Of a stretch of 43,511 nt of DNA, positions 8,769 to 17,622 are shown piece after piece. Made by a program: the position numbers and the translations under genes. This DNA comes from VRUE01 sp035260485. Lineage in GTDB: Bacteria; Actinomycetota; Thermoleophilia; Solirubrobacterales; 70-9. The first letter of the stretch is position 1, and the number at the start of each line of letters is the position of its first letter. The notes under the pieces were generated by a model. It was not told where the DNA came from. It was given only the letters and a program-made list of their open reading frames with translations, and did no database searches. The DNA lies in NCBI GenBank assembly GCA_035260485.1, contig DATFVC010000060.1, forward strand, positions 1 to 43,511. The letters are read 5' to 3'.

Positions 8769-9229
8769 AGCACTCGCGCAAAGCTGCGCTGGCTGCTGCT
8801 TGCCTCGTACCCCTAGTAGCTGGCTGCGGAGAAGGCGAAGGCGTCGCCAAGGGCGCGACGGTGAGCGTCTACGTTGCTGCTCCGCTATGCGCCGAAGCGA
8901 AGCGGGAGCTTGCCCGGGACGGGGGGCGAGCTGAGGATGTTCGGGTCCGAATCGTCTGCCTGCCGAGTGCTGAAAGCGAACGCAAGCTAGATCTGGCCAC
9001 GATCGGCGCCAACGCTCGCCGAGCTACCGAGGATGCAACCACCGTTGGCTACATAGGAGAGCCGACCCGCGCCGCAACCCGCTTCTCCGAGCCGATCCTG
9101 GAAAGCGCTGGGATCGCCCAGCTAGCGGAAACCTCGGGAGCGGCTGCCATGACCAAGCTTCTCCGTGCTGTGGCTGAAGCCGGCGATTCAGGCAGCTTGC
9201 GCGAATCGGTCCGGCACGAGTTGAGATAG
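8699..9229 (+). CDS. Short lipoprotein resembling the first lobe of a type 1 periplasmic-binding protein
   Basis: 176 residues from the only ATG, which lies inside the upstream repeat element. A TTG at 8651 inside pfkA is less likely. A lipoprotein signal (RKAALAAACLVPLVAGC) is followed by TVSVYVAAPLC, ANARRATEDATTVGYIGEP and ATRFSEPILESAGIAQL, which recall the Leu/Ile/Val-binding-protein fold in its N-terminal half only. The rest of such a protein is missing, so it is either a short paralogous family or a remnant. Third codon positions are less GC-biased than in neighbours. The residues before the signal peptide are the translated repeat, so the native start seems to have been replaced. The gene is framed by inverted repeat copies. 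Confidence 0.6.
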   Translation: MVPWLRFISRRLTSSGGGAPRPSQHSRKAALAAACLVPLVAGCGEGEGVAKGATVSVYVAAPLCAEAKRELARDGGRAEDVRVRIVCLPSAESERKLDLATIGANARRATEDATTVGYIGEPTRAATRFSEPILESAGIAQLAETSGAAAMTKLLRAVAEAGDSGSLRESVRHELR

Positions 9230-9237
9230 CTATCGAA

Positions 9238-9341
9238 GGAGGGGCGGGTGTCCTCCCGCCGGAAACTTGTGAGCCGCCGGGAAATGAGCCCTCCCAAGAG
9301 ATTTCGACGCGGGTTCCGCCGGGGGGACACCCCGCCCCTCC
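9238..9341. mobile_element. MITE-like element, copy 2, inverted relative to copy 1
   Basis: The ends, 9238-9266 and the complement of 9313-9341, match over about 29 positions with two substitutions and two single-base indels. The 24-base core at 9264-9287 is the exact reverse complement of 8718-8741 in copy 1. The middle (9288-9308) differs from copy 1. The right end stops one base before the stop codon of the minus-strand epimerase gene. Confidence 0.8.
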
Positions 9342-10247
9342 CTACAACAGGTTTTGAAGCGCGCTGTTGATGTCCGAATAGCGAAACTCGTACCCGAGAT
9401 CGAGCGCCCGCCGCGGCACCACCCGCTGCCCGCCCCGCAGCACCTTGCCGAACTCCGGGCCGAATTTGAGATCGAGCACGAATCCGGGGACGGGCACGGA
9501 CGCCGGTCGGCGCAGGGCGCGACCGAGCGACTGTGAGAGCTCTCGGTTGGTCACCGGATGGGGCGCGGTCGCGTTGACGGCGCCGCTCACCTTCTCGTTA
9601 TCGAGCGCCCAGAGCAGCACCCCGACCTCGTCGTCGATGTGGATCCAGGACATGTACTGGCGCCCGCCGGCGATCGGTCCACCGACCCCCAGCTTGAAGG
9701 GGGTCAGGAGCTCACCGAGCAGACCCCCACGCGGATCGAGCACGTGGCCGGTACGGACGATGACCAAGCGCACGTCGGCGCCCTCCGCCTCGCGTGCGGC
9801 CGCCTCCCACTCGCGCACGACCTCTGCGTCGTAGCCTTCGCCGGGCTCGGCTGACTCGTCGACGATCGCGTCGCCGCGGTCGCCGTAGAACCCGATCGCC
9901 GACTGGTTGACCAGAACCCTCGGCTTGTGCTCGAGGCCCGCGATTGCGGCGATCAGGTTGCGAGTGCCTTTAAGGCGGCTCTCCATGATCCGCCGTTTGG
10001 CTTCGTCGGTCCAGCGCTGGTTGATCTTCTCGCCCTCTAGATTGATCACCCCGTCGACGTTCTCGAAGGCAGCCGCCGCCGGTCTTTCGAGGGTCGGCTC
10101 CCAGGCGTGCCAGACGACGCTCGGGTTTGTGCCGCGGGCTCGCTGCGGGTCGCGGGACAGCCCGGCGACCGTGTCACCGCGGGCGAGCAGCGCATCGCAG
10201 AGCGCCGAGCCGATGAAGCCGCTGGCGCCGGTGACCAGGATCTTCAC
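9342..10247 (-). CDS. TIGR01777-family NAD-dependent epimerase (extended SDR)
   Basis: 301 residues from a GTG four bases after the malic enzyme stop; the longer open frame upstream lies inside the malic enzyme. The Rossmann loop is KILVTGASGFIGSALCDALL at the N-terminus. NLEGEKINQRWTDEAKRRIMESR and the SAIGFYGDRGD motif are hallmarks of the TIGR01777/YfcH group, as is the C-terminal DUF1731-type segment (VPVPGFVLDLKFGPEFGKVLRGGQRVVPRRALDLGYEF). The group is atypical of SDRs and its substrates are largely unknown; cyanobacterial and plant members affect cell division. Here it is co-transcribed with a malic enzyme. Confidence 0.9.
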   Translation of the reverse strand: MKILVTGASGFIGSALCDALLARGDTVAGLSRDPQRARGTNPSVVWHAWEPTLERPAAAAFENVDGVINLEGEKINQRWTDEAKRRIMESRLKGTRNLIAAIAGLEHKPRVLVNQSAIGFYGDRGDAIVDESAEPGEGYDAEVVREWEAAAREAEGADVRLVIVRTGHVLDPRGGLLGELLTPFKLGVGGPIAGGRQYMSWIHIDDEVGVLLWALDNEKVSGAVNATAPHPVTNRELSQSLGRALRRPASVPVPGFVLDLKFGPEFGKVLRGGQRVVPRRALDLGYEFRYSDINSALQNLL

Positions 10248-10251
10248 CAGG

Positions 10252-11709
<1,458 letters not shown>

Positions 11710-11753
11710 GGTCAGCTATCGAATCAGATTCGCCCTCGCGTCTGCGCGCGACT

Positions 11754-11759
11754 TATGAT
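11754..11759 (+). promoter_or_regulatory. Candidate -10 box for the ICMT-like gene
   Basis: TATGAT, close to the consensus TATAAT, ends nine bases before the ATG. It lies in the divergent gap with the malic enzyme gene. No clear -35. Confidence 0.5.
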
Positions 11760-11768
11760 CGCCTGCAA

Positions 11769-12383
11769 ATGGCGGCACTGGCGCTGGCTCTCTACGCGAT
11801 CTTGGCGACCCTCACCTTCGGGGTACGGGTCGCGGTGCAACTGCGTCGCACCGGTTCGACCGGACTTCACGGCCTGCCCCCCGGTGCCGAACCACCGGAG
11901 TGGGTCGCGGGAGGGCTGTTCATCGCGGGCCTATCAATGGTCGCCGTAGCGCTGCTCCTGGCCTTGGTTGGCATCCTCGAGCCCGTAGCCGCGCTCGACG
12001 GCCCGATCGGCGACATCATCGGCATCGCGCTCGCCGTCGCCGGCATCTGTTTGACCTTCGGCGCCCAGCTCTCGATGGGCGACTCCTGGCGGATCGGCGT
12101 CGAACCCGCGGAGCGCACCGAGCTGGTCACGACCGGTCCCTTCGCCCGCGTCCGCAACCCGATCTACAGCGCGATGCTGCCGACGGTCCTCGGCCTCGTG
12201 CTGATGGTCCCGAGCGTTCTCTCGATCGCTGGCTTCCTCACCCTTCTCGTCGGCCTGGAGATGCAGGTGAGGCTGGTCGAGGAGCCCTATCTGCTGCGGG
12301 TGCACGGCGACGCATACGTCTCCTATGCGGCGCGGGTGGGCCGCTTCGTCCCCGGAATGGGGTTGATGCATGGCCTTCGATGA
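11769..12383 (+). CDS. ICMT-like integral membrane methyltransferase
   Basis: 204 residues with about five hydrophobic helices. The conserved C-terminal catalytic part is clear: SWRIGVEPAERTELVTTGPFARVRNPIYSAML, then the re-entrant MQVRLVEEPYLLRVHGDAYVSYAARVGRFVPG, the isoprenylcysteine carboxyl methyltransferase/PEMT signature with the RNPxY and ExxL/HGxxY elements. Bacterial members methylate lipids or unknown membrane substrates rather than prenylated proteins. Its last 14 bases overlap the next gene, so the two are coupled. A TATGAT box lies nine bases ahead of the ATG. Confidence 0.88.
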   Translation: MAALALALYAILATLTFGVRVAVQLRRTGSTGLHGLPPGAEPPEWVAGGLFIAGLSMVAVALLLALVGILEPVAALDGPIGDIIGIALAVAGICLTFGAQLSMGDSWRIGVEPAERTELVTTGPFARVRNPIYSAMLPTVLGLVLMVPSVLSIAGFLTLLVGLEMQVRLVEEPYLLRVHGDAYVSYAARVGRFVPGMGLMHGLR

Positions 12384-12699
12384 GGCTCTCGCCGACCGGG
12401 TTCGCGACGTACTGGCGTCGCGGGGCGACCTCAGCGAGCGCAGGATGTTCGGCGGCATCGCCTTCATGCTGGGCGGCAACATGGCAGTAGGCGTGATCGG
12501 CGAGGATCTGATGGTCCGTCTCGATCCAGGAGACGCCGAGGAAGCGCTGCGCGAGCCCTACACGCGCCCGATGGACTTCACCGGACGGCCGATGAAGAAC
12601 ATGGTCTACGTCGATCCAGCCGGCACCGAGGCCGACGAGGACTTGGCGGCCTGGGTCAACGCCGGCGCCGATTTCGCCGAGTCGCTGCCCCCCAAGTAG
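12370..12699 (+). CDS. TfoX N-terminal domain family protein
   Basis: 109 residues. The pattern SERRMFGGIAFMLGGNMAVGVIGEDLMVRLDP followed by GRPMKNMVYVDP is the TfoX/Sxy N-terminal domain. Full-length TfoX regulates competence in gamma-proteobacteria, but stand-alone N-terminal-domain proteins in actinobacteria have no established role, so no competence function is claimed. It overlaps the end of the ICMT-like gene by 14 bases, which suggests one transcript. Confidence 0.87.
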   Translation: MAFDEALADRVRDVLASRGDLSERRMFGGIAFMLGGNMAVGVIGEDLMVRLDPGDAEEALREPYTRPMDFTGRPMKNMVYVDPAGTEADEDLAAWVNAGADFAESLPPK

Positions 12700-12738
12700 C
12701 GCCAGCGCCCGCACGAAGCGAGCGATTCGAGGCCGGAT

Positions 12739-12757
12739 CGCCAGCGTCCCTCTGGCG
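12739..12757 (+). terminator. Hairpin upstream of polA
   Basis: CGCCAG, a seven-base loop, CTGGCG, then GGGTTTCCC. It could end the ICMT/TfoX transcript before polA. There is no long T-run, so it is weak. The rest of the 113-base gap holds only the polA -10 candidate. Confidence 0.35.
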
Positions 12758-12799
12758 GGTTTCCCATCAGGTGGACCGGAAACGCGCCACGCGGCACCT

Positions 12800-12805
12800 T
12801 AGAGT
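12800..12805 (+). promoter_or_regulatory. Candidate -10 box for leaderless polA
   Basis: TAGAGT ends seven bases before the polA ATG at 12813. This spacing is a reason to prefer that ATG over the in-frame GTG at 12771. No clear -35. Confidence 0.45.
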
Positions 12806-12812
12806 TGCGCCG

Positions 12813-15455
12813 ATGCCGCCCGATCAGCCTGGTGCCGCCGAGACCCCCGAGCTCTTCCTGATCGACGGCAACTCGCTTGCCTACCGGGCTTTCTTCGCGC
12901 TGCCGGAGTCGATCGGGACCAGTGACGGGCGGCCCACCAACGCGATCTACGGGCTGGCCTCGATGCTGGTCAAGATCATCGACGAGCACCACCCCGCTGG
13001 CGTCGTCGTCGCCTGGGACGCCGGCATGTCTGGGCGCGAGGTCACCTACGACCTCTACAAGGCTCAGCGCAAACCACGCCCTGACCTGTTGCGCGAGCAG
13101 TGGCCGCACCTGATGCCACTGGTCGAGGCTTTCGGCTACACCAATGTCAAGGTCGAGGGCTTCGAGGCCGACGACGTGATCGCCTCGTTGACCAGGCAGG
13201 CGCGCGCGGAGGGGATAACGGTGATGGTCGTCACCGGGGACCGCGACGCCTACCAGCTGGTCGGGCCGGGGGTGCGGGTTATGAGCACCTCGCGCGGCAT
13301 CACCGAGACCAAGATCTACGACGCCGACGCCGTTGTCGAGCGCTACGGGGTGCCGCCGGAGCTGATCACCGACCTGATGGGGTTGCGCGGCGACACCTCG
13401 GACAACATTCCGGGCGTCCCCGGGATCGGGGAGAAGACCGCGACCCAGCTGCTGCAGCGGTTCGGAACCCTGGAGAGGGTGCTGGCGAGCGTCGCGGAGG
13501 TCTCCGGCGCAAAACGCAAGCAGAACCTGGTCGAGCACGCCGACGACGCGCGCATGTCGAAGCAGCTGGCCACCCTCCACTACAACATCGACACCGGCGT
13601 CGACCTGGCAGCGGCGATGGCCTCAGAGCCCGACCGGGGCGCTCTGCGGGACTTCATGCGCGAGTTCGAGCTGCGGGCAGTGATGGAGCGGCTCGAAGAA
13701 GCCTTGCCCGAGGGTGAAGCCGTCCCTGGTCGCAGTGTCGAGAAGGAGCTGGTGGCCGAGGCGGAGGAGGGAGCTCCCGCTGACCTCGGCGATGGCCTGG
13801 CTGCCCTGGGAATCGCCGGCGAGCGCTGGGCCGCAGCCCAGGGCGAGCGGATCGTCGCTGGCTCTTCGACGCTTGACGAGCTGGCCGTCGCGCTCGCCGG
13901 GAGGCCCCTGGCCGCCCACGACGCCAAGTCGCTCGGCGGCGGCCGCCACGGCCTGCTCGCCGCCGCCGCCCGCGAGGGCATCGAGCTGGCCCTCGACCAC
14001 GACACGATGCTCGCCGCCTATCTGCTCGAGCCACAGCGCCGAACTTACGAGCTGACCGAGCTGGCTGCGGATGCCGGCATCGGACTCGCCGAGGGCGCCA
14101 CCGCCGTCGAGACTGAAAATGACGGCCAGCTCGCGCTCGGCGAGGAGGTAGAGGCCGGCCTTGATCCCCCCGAGGAAGCGCGCCTGGTAGCCGCCCTCGC
14201 CGAGGCGCAGCGACCGCGACTCGAGCAGTTCGAGCTGGTGTCCCTATTGCAAGACGTAGAGCTGCCGCTCGTACACGTCCTAGCCGCGATGGAGCGCGAG
14301 GGGCTGAAGCTCGACGCCGAGCGGCTGGCTGAGGTCGGCGCTGGCTTCGGCGAGCGGATCGCGACGCTGGAGAAGGAGATATTCGAGCTGGCCGAGGAGG
14401 AGTTCACGATCGGCTCGCCGCAGCAGGTCGGCCGCATCCTCTTCGAGAAGCTCGGCCTGAGCCGCAAGCGCCGCGGGAAAACCGGCTTCTCGACCGACGC
14501 CCGCGTCCTAGCCCAGATCCGCGACGAGCACCCGATCGTCGAGAAAATCGAGTCCTGGCGCGAGCTGACCAAGCTCAAGAACACCTACCTCGACTCGCTG
14601 CCGGACCTGATCGACCCCGAGACCGGACGCGTCCACACCACCTTCAACCAGGCCGCGACGACCACCGGCCGCCTCTCCAGCACCAATCCCAACCTGCAGA
14701 ACATCCCGATCCGCACCGAGATCGGCCGCCCGGTCCGGGCCTGCTTCGTCGCCGAACAGGGGGCCCGGCTGCTCTCCGCCGACTACAGCCAGGTCGAGTT
14801 GCGCGTGCTCGCCCACGTCGCCGACGAGGAGGTGTTGAAAACGATCTTCCGTGCCGGCGAAGACGTTCACGCCGCCACCGCCGCCGAGGTCTTCGACATC
14901 TCGCGCGAGGACGTCGACGTCGGCCAGCGCTCGAAGGCGAAGATGGTCAACTTCGGCATCGTCTACGGCCTGACCGGCTTCGGCCTCGCCGATCGGCTCA
15001 ACATTCCCCGCAAAGAGGGCGAGGAGTTCGTCGCCCGCTACCTGGAGCGTTTTCCGGCAGTGAGGGCTTTCCGGGAGCGAGTCGTCGAGCGCGCCCAGGA
15101 GGAGGGCTACGTGCGGACGCTGATGGGAAGGCGGCGCTCGATCCCCGAGCTTCGCTCCGGCAACCCCAACACGAGGCGACTGGGCGAGCGTCTCGCTGTC
15201 AACGCCGTGATCCAGGGCACCGCGGCGGACATCATCAAGGTGGCGATGGTCCGCTGCCAGAGAGCCCTGCGCGAATCGGGCGCCAGGACCCGCCTGGTGC
15301 TGCAGATCCACGACGAGCTGCTGTTTGAGGGCCCGCCGGGGGAGATGGACGACGCGACCGAGCTGGTGCGGCGCGAGATGTGCGCCGCCTACCAGCTCGA
15401 TCCGCCACTCGAGGTGGACATCGGCGTCGGCAAGGACTGGCTCGACGCCAAGTAG
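12813..15455 (+). CDS. polA: DNA polymerase I
   Basis: 880 residues. The 5'-3' nuclease occupies about 1-290 (LFLIDGNSLAYRAFFALPE, FEADDVIASL, VTGDRDAYQL, GLRGDTSDNIPGVPGIGEKTA). The middle domain (about 320-470) keeps the 3'-5' exonuclease fold but not its carboxylates, with LAAHDAKSL and DTMLAAYLLEP but no DxE motif, so proofreading is predicted absent, as in Taq and mycobacterial Pol I. The polymerase domain has motif A (SADYSQVELRVLAHVA), TGRLSSTNPNLQNIP, the O helix RSKAKMVNFGIVYG and motif C (LQIHDELLFE). The O-helix residue is Phe (KMVNFG). The in-frame GTG at 12771 adds a non-conserved tail. Confidence 0.97.
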   Translation: MPPDQPGAAETPELFLIDGNSLAYRAFFALPESIGTSDGRPTNAIYGLASMLVKIIDEHHPAGVVVAWDAGMSGREVTYDLYKAQRKPRPDLLREQWPHLMPLVEAFGYTNVKVEGFEADDVIASLTRQARAEGITVMVVTGDRDAYQLVGPGVRVMSTSRGITETKIYDADAVVERYGVPPELITDLMGLRGDTSDNIPGVPGIGEKTATQLLQRFGTLERVLASVAEVSGAKRKQNLVEHADDARMSKQLATLHYNIDTGVDLAAAMASEPDRGALRDFMREFELRAVMERLEEALPEGEAVPGRSVEKELVAEAEEGAPADLGDGLAALGIAGERWAAAQGERIVAGSSTLDELAVALAGRPLAAHDAKSLGGGRHGLLAAAAREGIELALDHDTMLAAYLLEPQRRTYELTELAADAGIGLAEGATAVETENDGQLALGEEVEAGLDPPEEARLVAALAEAQRPRLEQFELVSLLQDVELPLVHVLAAMEREGLKLDAERLAEVGAGFGERIATLEKEIFELAEEEFTIGSPQQVGRILFEKLGLSRKRRGKTGFSTDARVLAQIRDEHPIVEKIESWRELTKLKNTYLDSLPDLIDPETGRVHTTFNQAATTTGRLSSTNPNLQNIPIRTEIGRPVRACFVAEQGARLLSADYSQVELRVLAHVADEEVLKTIFRAGEDVHAATAAEVFDISREDVDVGQRSKAKMVNFGIVYGLTGFGLADRLNIPRKEGEEFVARYLERFPAVRAFRERVVERAQEEGYVRTLMGRRRSIPELRSGNPNTRRLGERLAVNAVIQGTAADIIKVAMVRCQRALRESGARTRLVLQIHDELLFEGPPGEMDDATELVRREMCAAYQLDPPLEVDIGVGKDWLDAK

Positions 15456-15463
15456 GCGTTGGG
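15441..15463. terminator. Hairpin over the polA stop codon
   Basis: ACGCC-aagta-GGCGT with three or four further pairs (some G-T) at the base. The polA TAG is split between the loop and the right arm. The convergent secreted-protein gene ends at the next base. No T-run. Confidence 0.4.
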
Positions 15464-16135
15464 TCAGCCGGCCAACTCGACCTTCTCGAAGGCGGCGCTG
15501 CCGTGCTCCAGCTTGAGCTCGGCCTCCTCGACAGTTGCGCCTGCGGTCAGGTCGGCGGTCGTGCAACTTGGCGCTTCGTCTTCTTCGCCTTCGTCGTCGT
15601 CCCCAGGCTCTCCTCCTTCGCCATGGTGACCCTCGCCTTCTTCGCCGTGGTCGCCATGGTCATCGCCCAGCTCGCCTTCCCCCTCTTCGTCTTCGGGGCT
15701 CGCGTGCTCTTCGCCATCGTCTGAGGCAGAGGCCGACCCGTGGTGCTCTCCTCCGCATTCGATCTCGGTCTGTTCGGTGACGAGGCCGCTGAGCGTTTCA
15801 CCGCCGAAGAGGGCGATCGTGAGCTTGCCGGTGCTCGGGTCAAAGGACTGAATCGTGCCGGCGTTCTCTTCGCCGTCCGGGATGCCGTCCCCATCGCTGT
15901 CCGAGCTGCGCGGGTTGTCGCCTGCCAGGAACTCGGCCCGGTTGCGCAGGTGGTCACGATCCTGGTCGTGTCCCGCCTGGTTCACCTTCAAGGAGAGGTT
16001 GTGGCGCTTCTCCCAGCGATCGGGGATGTGGTCGTGATTGCGGTCCTTGGCAGCCGCCATGGCCGGCAGGGCCAGCATCGCGATTGCGCCGAGCGCGGCG
16101 GCCAGGAAGACCTTGAGGCTGTTCATGCGGTTCAT
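15464..16135 (-). CDS. Secreted calcium-repeat protein with an acidic His-rich insert
   Basis: 223 residues. The start is set by GGAGGA seven bases before the ATG. A signal peptide (1-29, cleavage near AMAAA-KD) is followed by three Asp-rich calcium loops of the thrombospondin type 3/EF-like kind (DRNHDHIPD, DQDRDHLRN, DSDGDGIPDG). A beta-rich segment then begins (GTIQSFDPSTGKLTIALFGGETLSGLV) and resumes at CTTADLTAGATVEEAELKLEH, like a DUF5666 OB-like domain. Residues 128-190 between them are almost only Asp, Glu, Gly and His, bracketed by Cys127 and Cys191. Function unknown; binding of calcium or transition metals is plausible. It begins 23 bases after the sigma-factor gene, on the same strand. 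Confidence 0.8.
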   Translation of the reverse strand: MNRMNSLKVFLAAALGAIAMLALPAMAAAKDRNHDHIPDRWEKRHNLSLKVNQAGHDQDRDHLRNRAEFLAGDNPRSSDSDGDGIPDGEENAGTIQSFDPSTGKLTIALFGGETLSGLVTEQTEIECGGEHHGSASASDDGEEHASPEDEEGEGELGDDHGDHGEEGEGHHGEGGEPGDDDEGEEDEAPSCTTADLTAGATVEEAELKLEHGSAAFEKVELAG

Positions 16136-16158
16136 CGATTTCCTCCGTTTGGGGGTGT

Positions 16159-17502
16159 CTATTCCGTCAACCCGTCGCGACTGTGAGAATCACGCAGCAA
16201 GTCGCTTGGGTTGGAATCGCCCGAGTGCGATTCGGCGGCGTCTCCTCCGCCCGAGCTGCCTGAGCTTCCCGAGCCGCTGAAATCGCCTTCGCCGGTCAAG
16301 TTCTCTTCGGTCACGCCGTCTCCTGGGCCGGGCCCAGCGTGCGGGTTGGAGCCCTCGACGGATTCCGAGTCGCCTTGGATGGAGCCCTCACCGCCCGACC
16401 CGGCGCCACCGTGTCCCAAATCGCCGCCGTGTCCAGAACGCTCGCCGGATCCCGAACCGCTCCCGTGATCGCCACCGTCAGATCCCTTGCCCGGACCGCT
16501 GTCGCCACGGCCCGATGAGCCAGAGTGGGACAAACCCGGGGGGCTGTTGCCGCCAACGGGGCCACTCCCGCCGCGGTCCCCACTCGCTCGGCTGCGATCG
16601 CCGCCACGCTTGCGTTCGCCGTGCGAGCTGTCGCCTCGGCTTCGATCGGCGAAACGCACCTCGGCACTGCTGGCCTGGCCGAGCGGGGGGACGGCTGCCG
16701 CGGAGCTGCCGGAATCTCTGCGAATCGGAGGCGGGGTCGCATCGGCTTTCCCGACCGGGGTCCCGTGGTCGATCGCCACTCCCGCCCCGACTGCGCCGGC
16801 GACCAGCACCGTCGCCGCGGTCGCTTTGAATGCCACCCCGGCGCCGCCGACTCCCGCGGCGCCCGCGGCAGCTTCGGCGGTGCCGGGCCCGCCGCCCTCC
16901 AGCATTGCTCTCAGCAGGGGCAGCGGCACCAGCATTCCGGCCCCGCTGCGCAGTGCTTGCCGAGCCCGGTAGATCGCCTGCCGCGCGCCGCCGCCGCTCA
17001 GGCCCAGGGCGGCCGCGATCTCCTCGTGACCCAGCCCCTCCAGCTCCCGCATCACGATCGCCGCCCGCTGCGGCTCGGGCAGCGCCTGCAGGCGCTGCAT
17101 CAGGTCGGCGATCTCCTCGCGCCGCTCCAGCTCTTCAACCGGGTTGCGGCCGCCGGCGATCGCCTCGGCCAAGATCTCCGGCGATGGTGGGCTGTCGCGG
17201 AGGTCGTTGAGCGCCGTGTTGCGGACGATCCGGAACAGCCACGGACGCAGTTCGATCTCGGCCCCGTCGCGGCGCAGCGCCAGCAGGGCCTTTGAAAAGG
17301 CGTCCTGGGTGACGTCTTCCGACCGCCCGCCGACGATCGACGCGGCGTAGCGCGTCAGCGGCTTGCCGTAGCGGTGGACGATCTCCTCGAAAGCGGTCTC
17401 GTAGCCTTCGCGGACGAGCGTCACCAGGCGCCGGTCTGGCTGGGTGCGCAGGGCCGGGCCGAGGACGAGGCGGGTGGCGAATCCCTCTGCTGATGGTGGC
17501 AT
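16159..17502 (-). CDS. ECF-type sigma-70 factor with transmembrane segment and Gly/Ser-rich C-terminal tail
   Basis: 447 residues from ATG 17502; an in-frame GTG at 17553 would add 17. Sigma region 2 is at about 24-104 (ETAFEEIVHRYGKPLTRYAASIVG, DVTQDAFSKALLAL, RPWLFRIVRNTALNDLR) and region 4 at 135-187 (LPEPQRAAIVMRELEGLGHEEIAAALGLS, ARQAIYRARQALR). After these come an Ala/Gly linker, a hydrophobic helix at 224-244, and about 200 residues dominated by Gly, Ser, Asp and His. Ordinary ECF factors are about 200 residues and soluble. The layout predicts a sigma factor tethered to the membrane with an outside tail. No anti-sigma gene is adjacent. It leads an operon with the secreted protein. Confidence 0.88.
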   Translation of the reverse strand: MPPSAEGFATRLVLGPALRTQPDRRLVTLVREGYETAFEEIVHRYGKPLTRYAASIVGGRSEDVTQDAFSKALLALRRDGAEIELRPWLFRIVRNTALNDLRDSPPSPEILAEAIAGGRNPVEELERREEIADLMQRLQALPEPQRAAIVMRELEGLGHEEIAAALGLSGGGARQAIYRARQALRSGAGMLVPLPLLRAMLEGGGPGTAEAAAGAAGVGGAGVAFKATAATVLVAGAVGAGVAIDHGTPVGKADATPPPIRRDSGSSAAAVPPLGQASSAEVRFADRSRGDSSHGERKRGGDRSRASGDRGGSGPVGGNSPPGLSHSGSSGRGDSGPGKGSDGGDHGSGSGSGERSGHGGDLGHGGAGSGGEGSIQGDSESVEGSNPHAGPGPGDGVTEENLTGEGDFSGSGSSGSSGGGDAAESHSGDSNPSDLLRDSHSRDGLTE

Positions 17503-17622
17503 GTGCGGTTCGATCAATCTCTGAGTTACTGATATGACAGCACTGCGGTTCACCGGCTCTGGACCTTTGTTCGATGCAACCCGCAGATCTCCTGAAAATC
17601 ACGCTCTCGCAAAGTCGCCGCC

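Noticed and set aside
8664..9341. Insertion sequence with its own transposase
   Set aside because: The enclosed frame encodes a lipoprotein-like product with no DDE or other transposase motif in any frame.
12771..12812. Upstream GTG start for polA
   Set aside because: The 14 extra residues are basic and not conserved in type; ATG 12813 directly precedes the nuclease domain and has a -10-like box at the usual distance.
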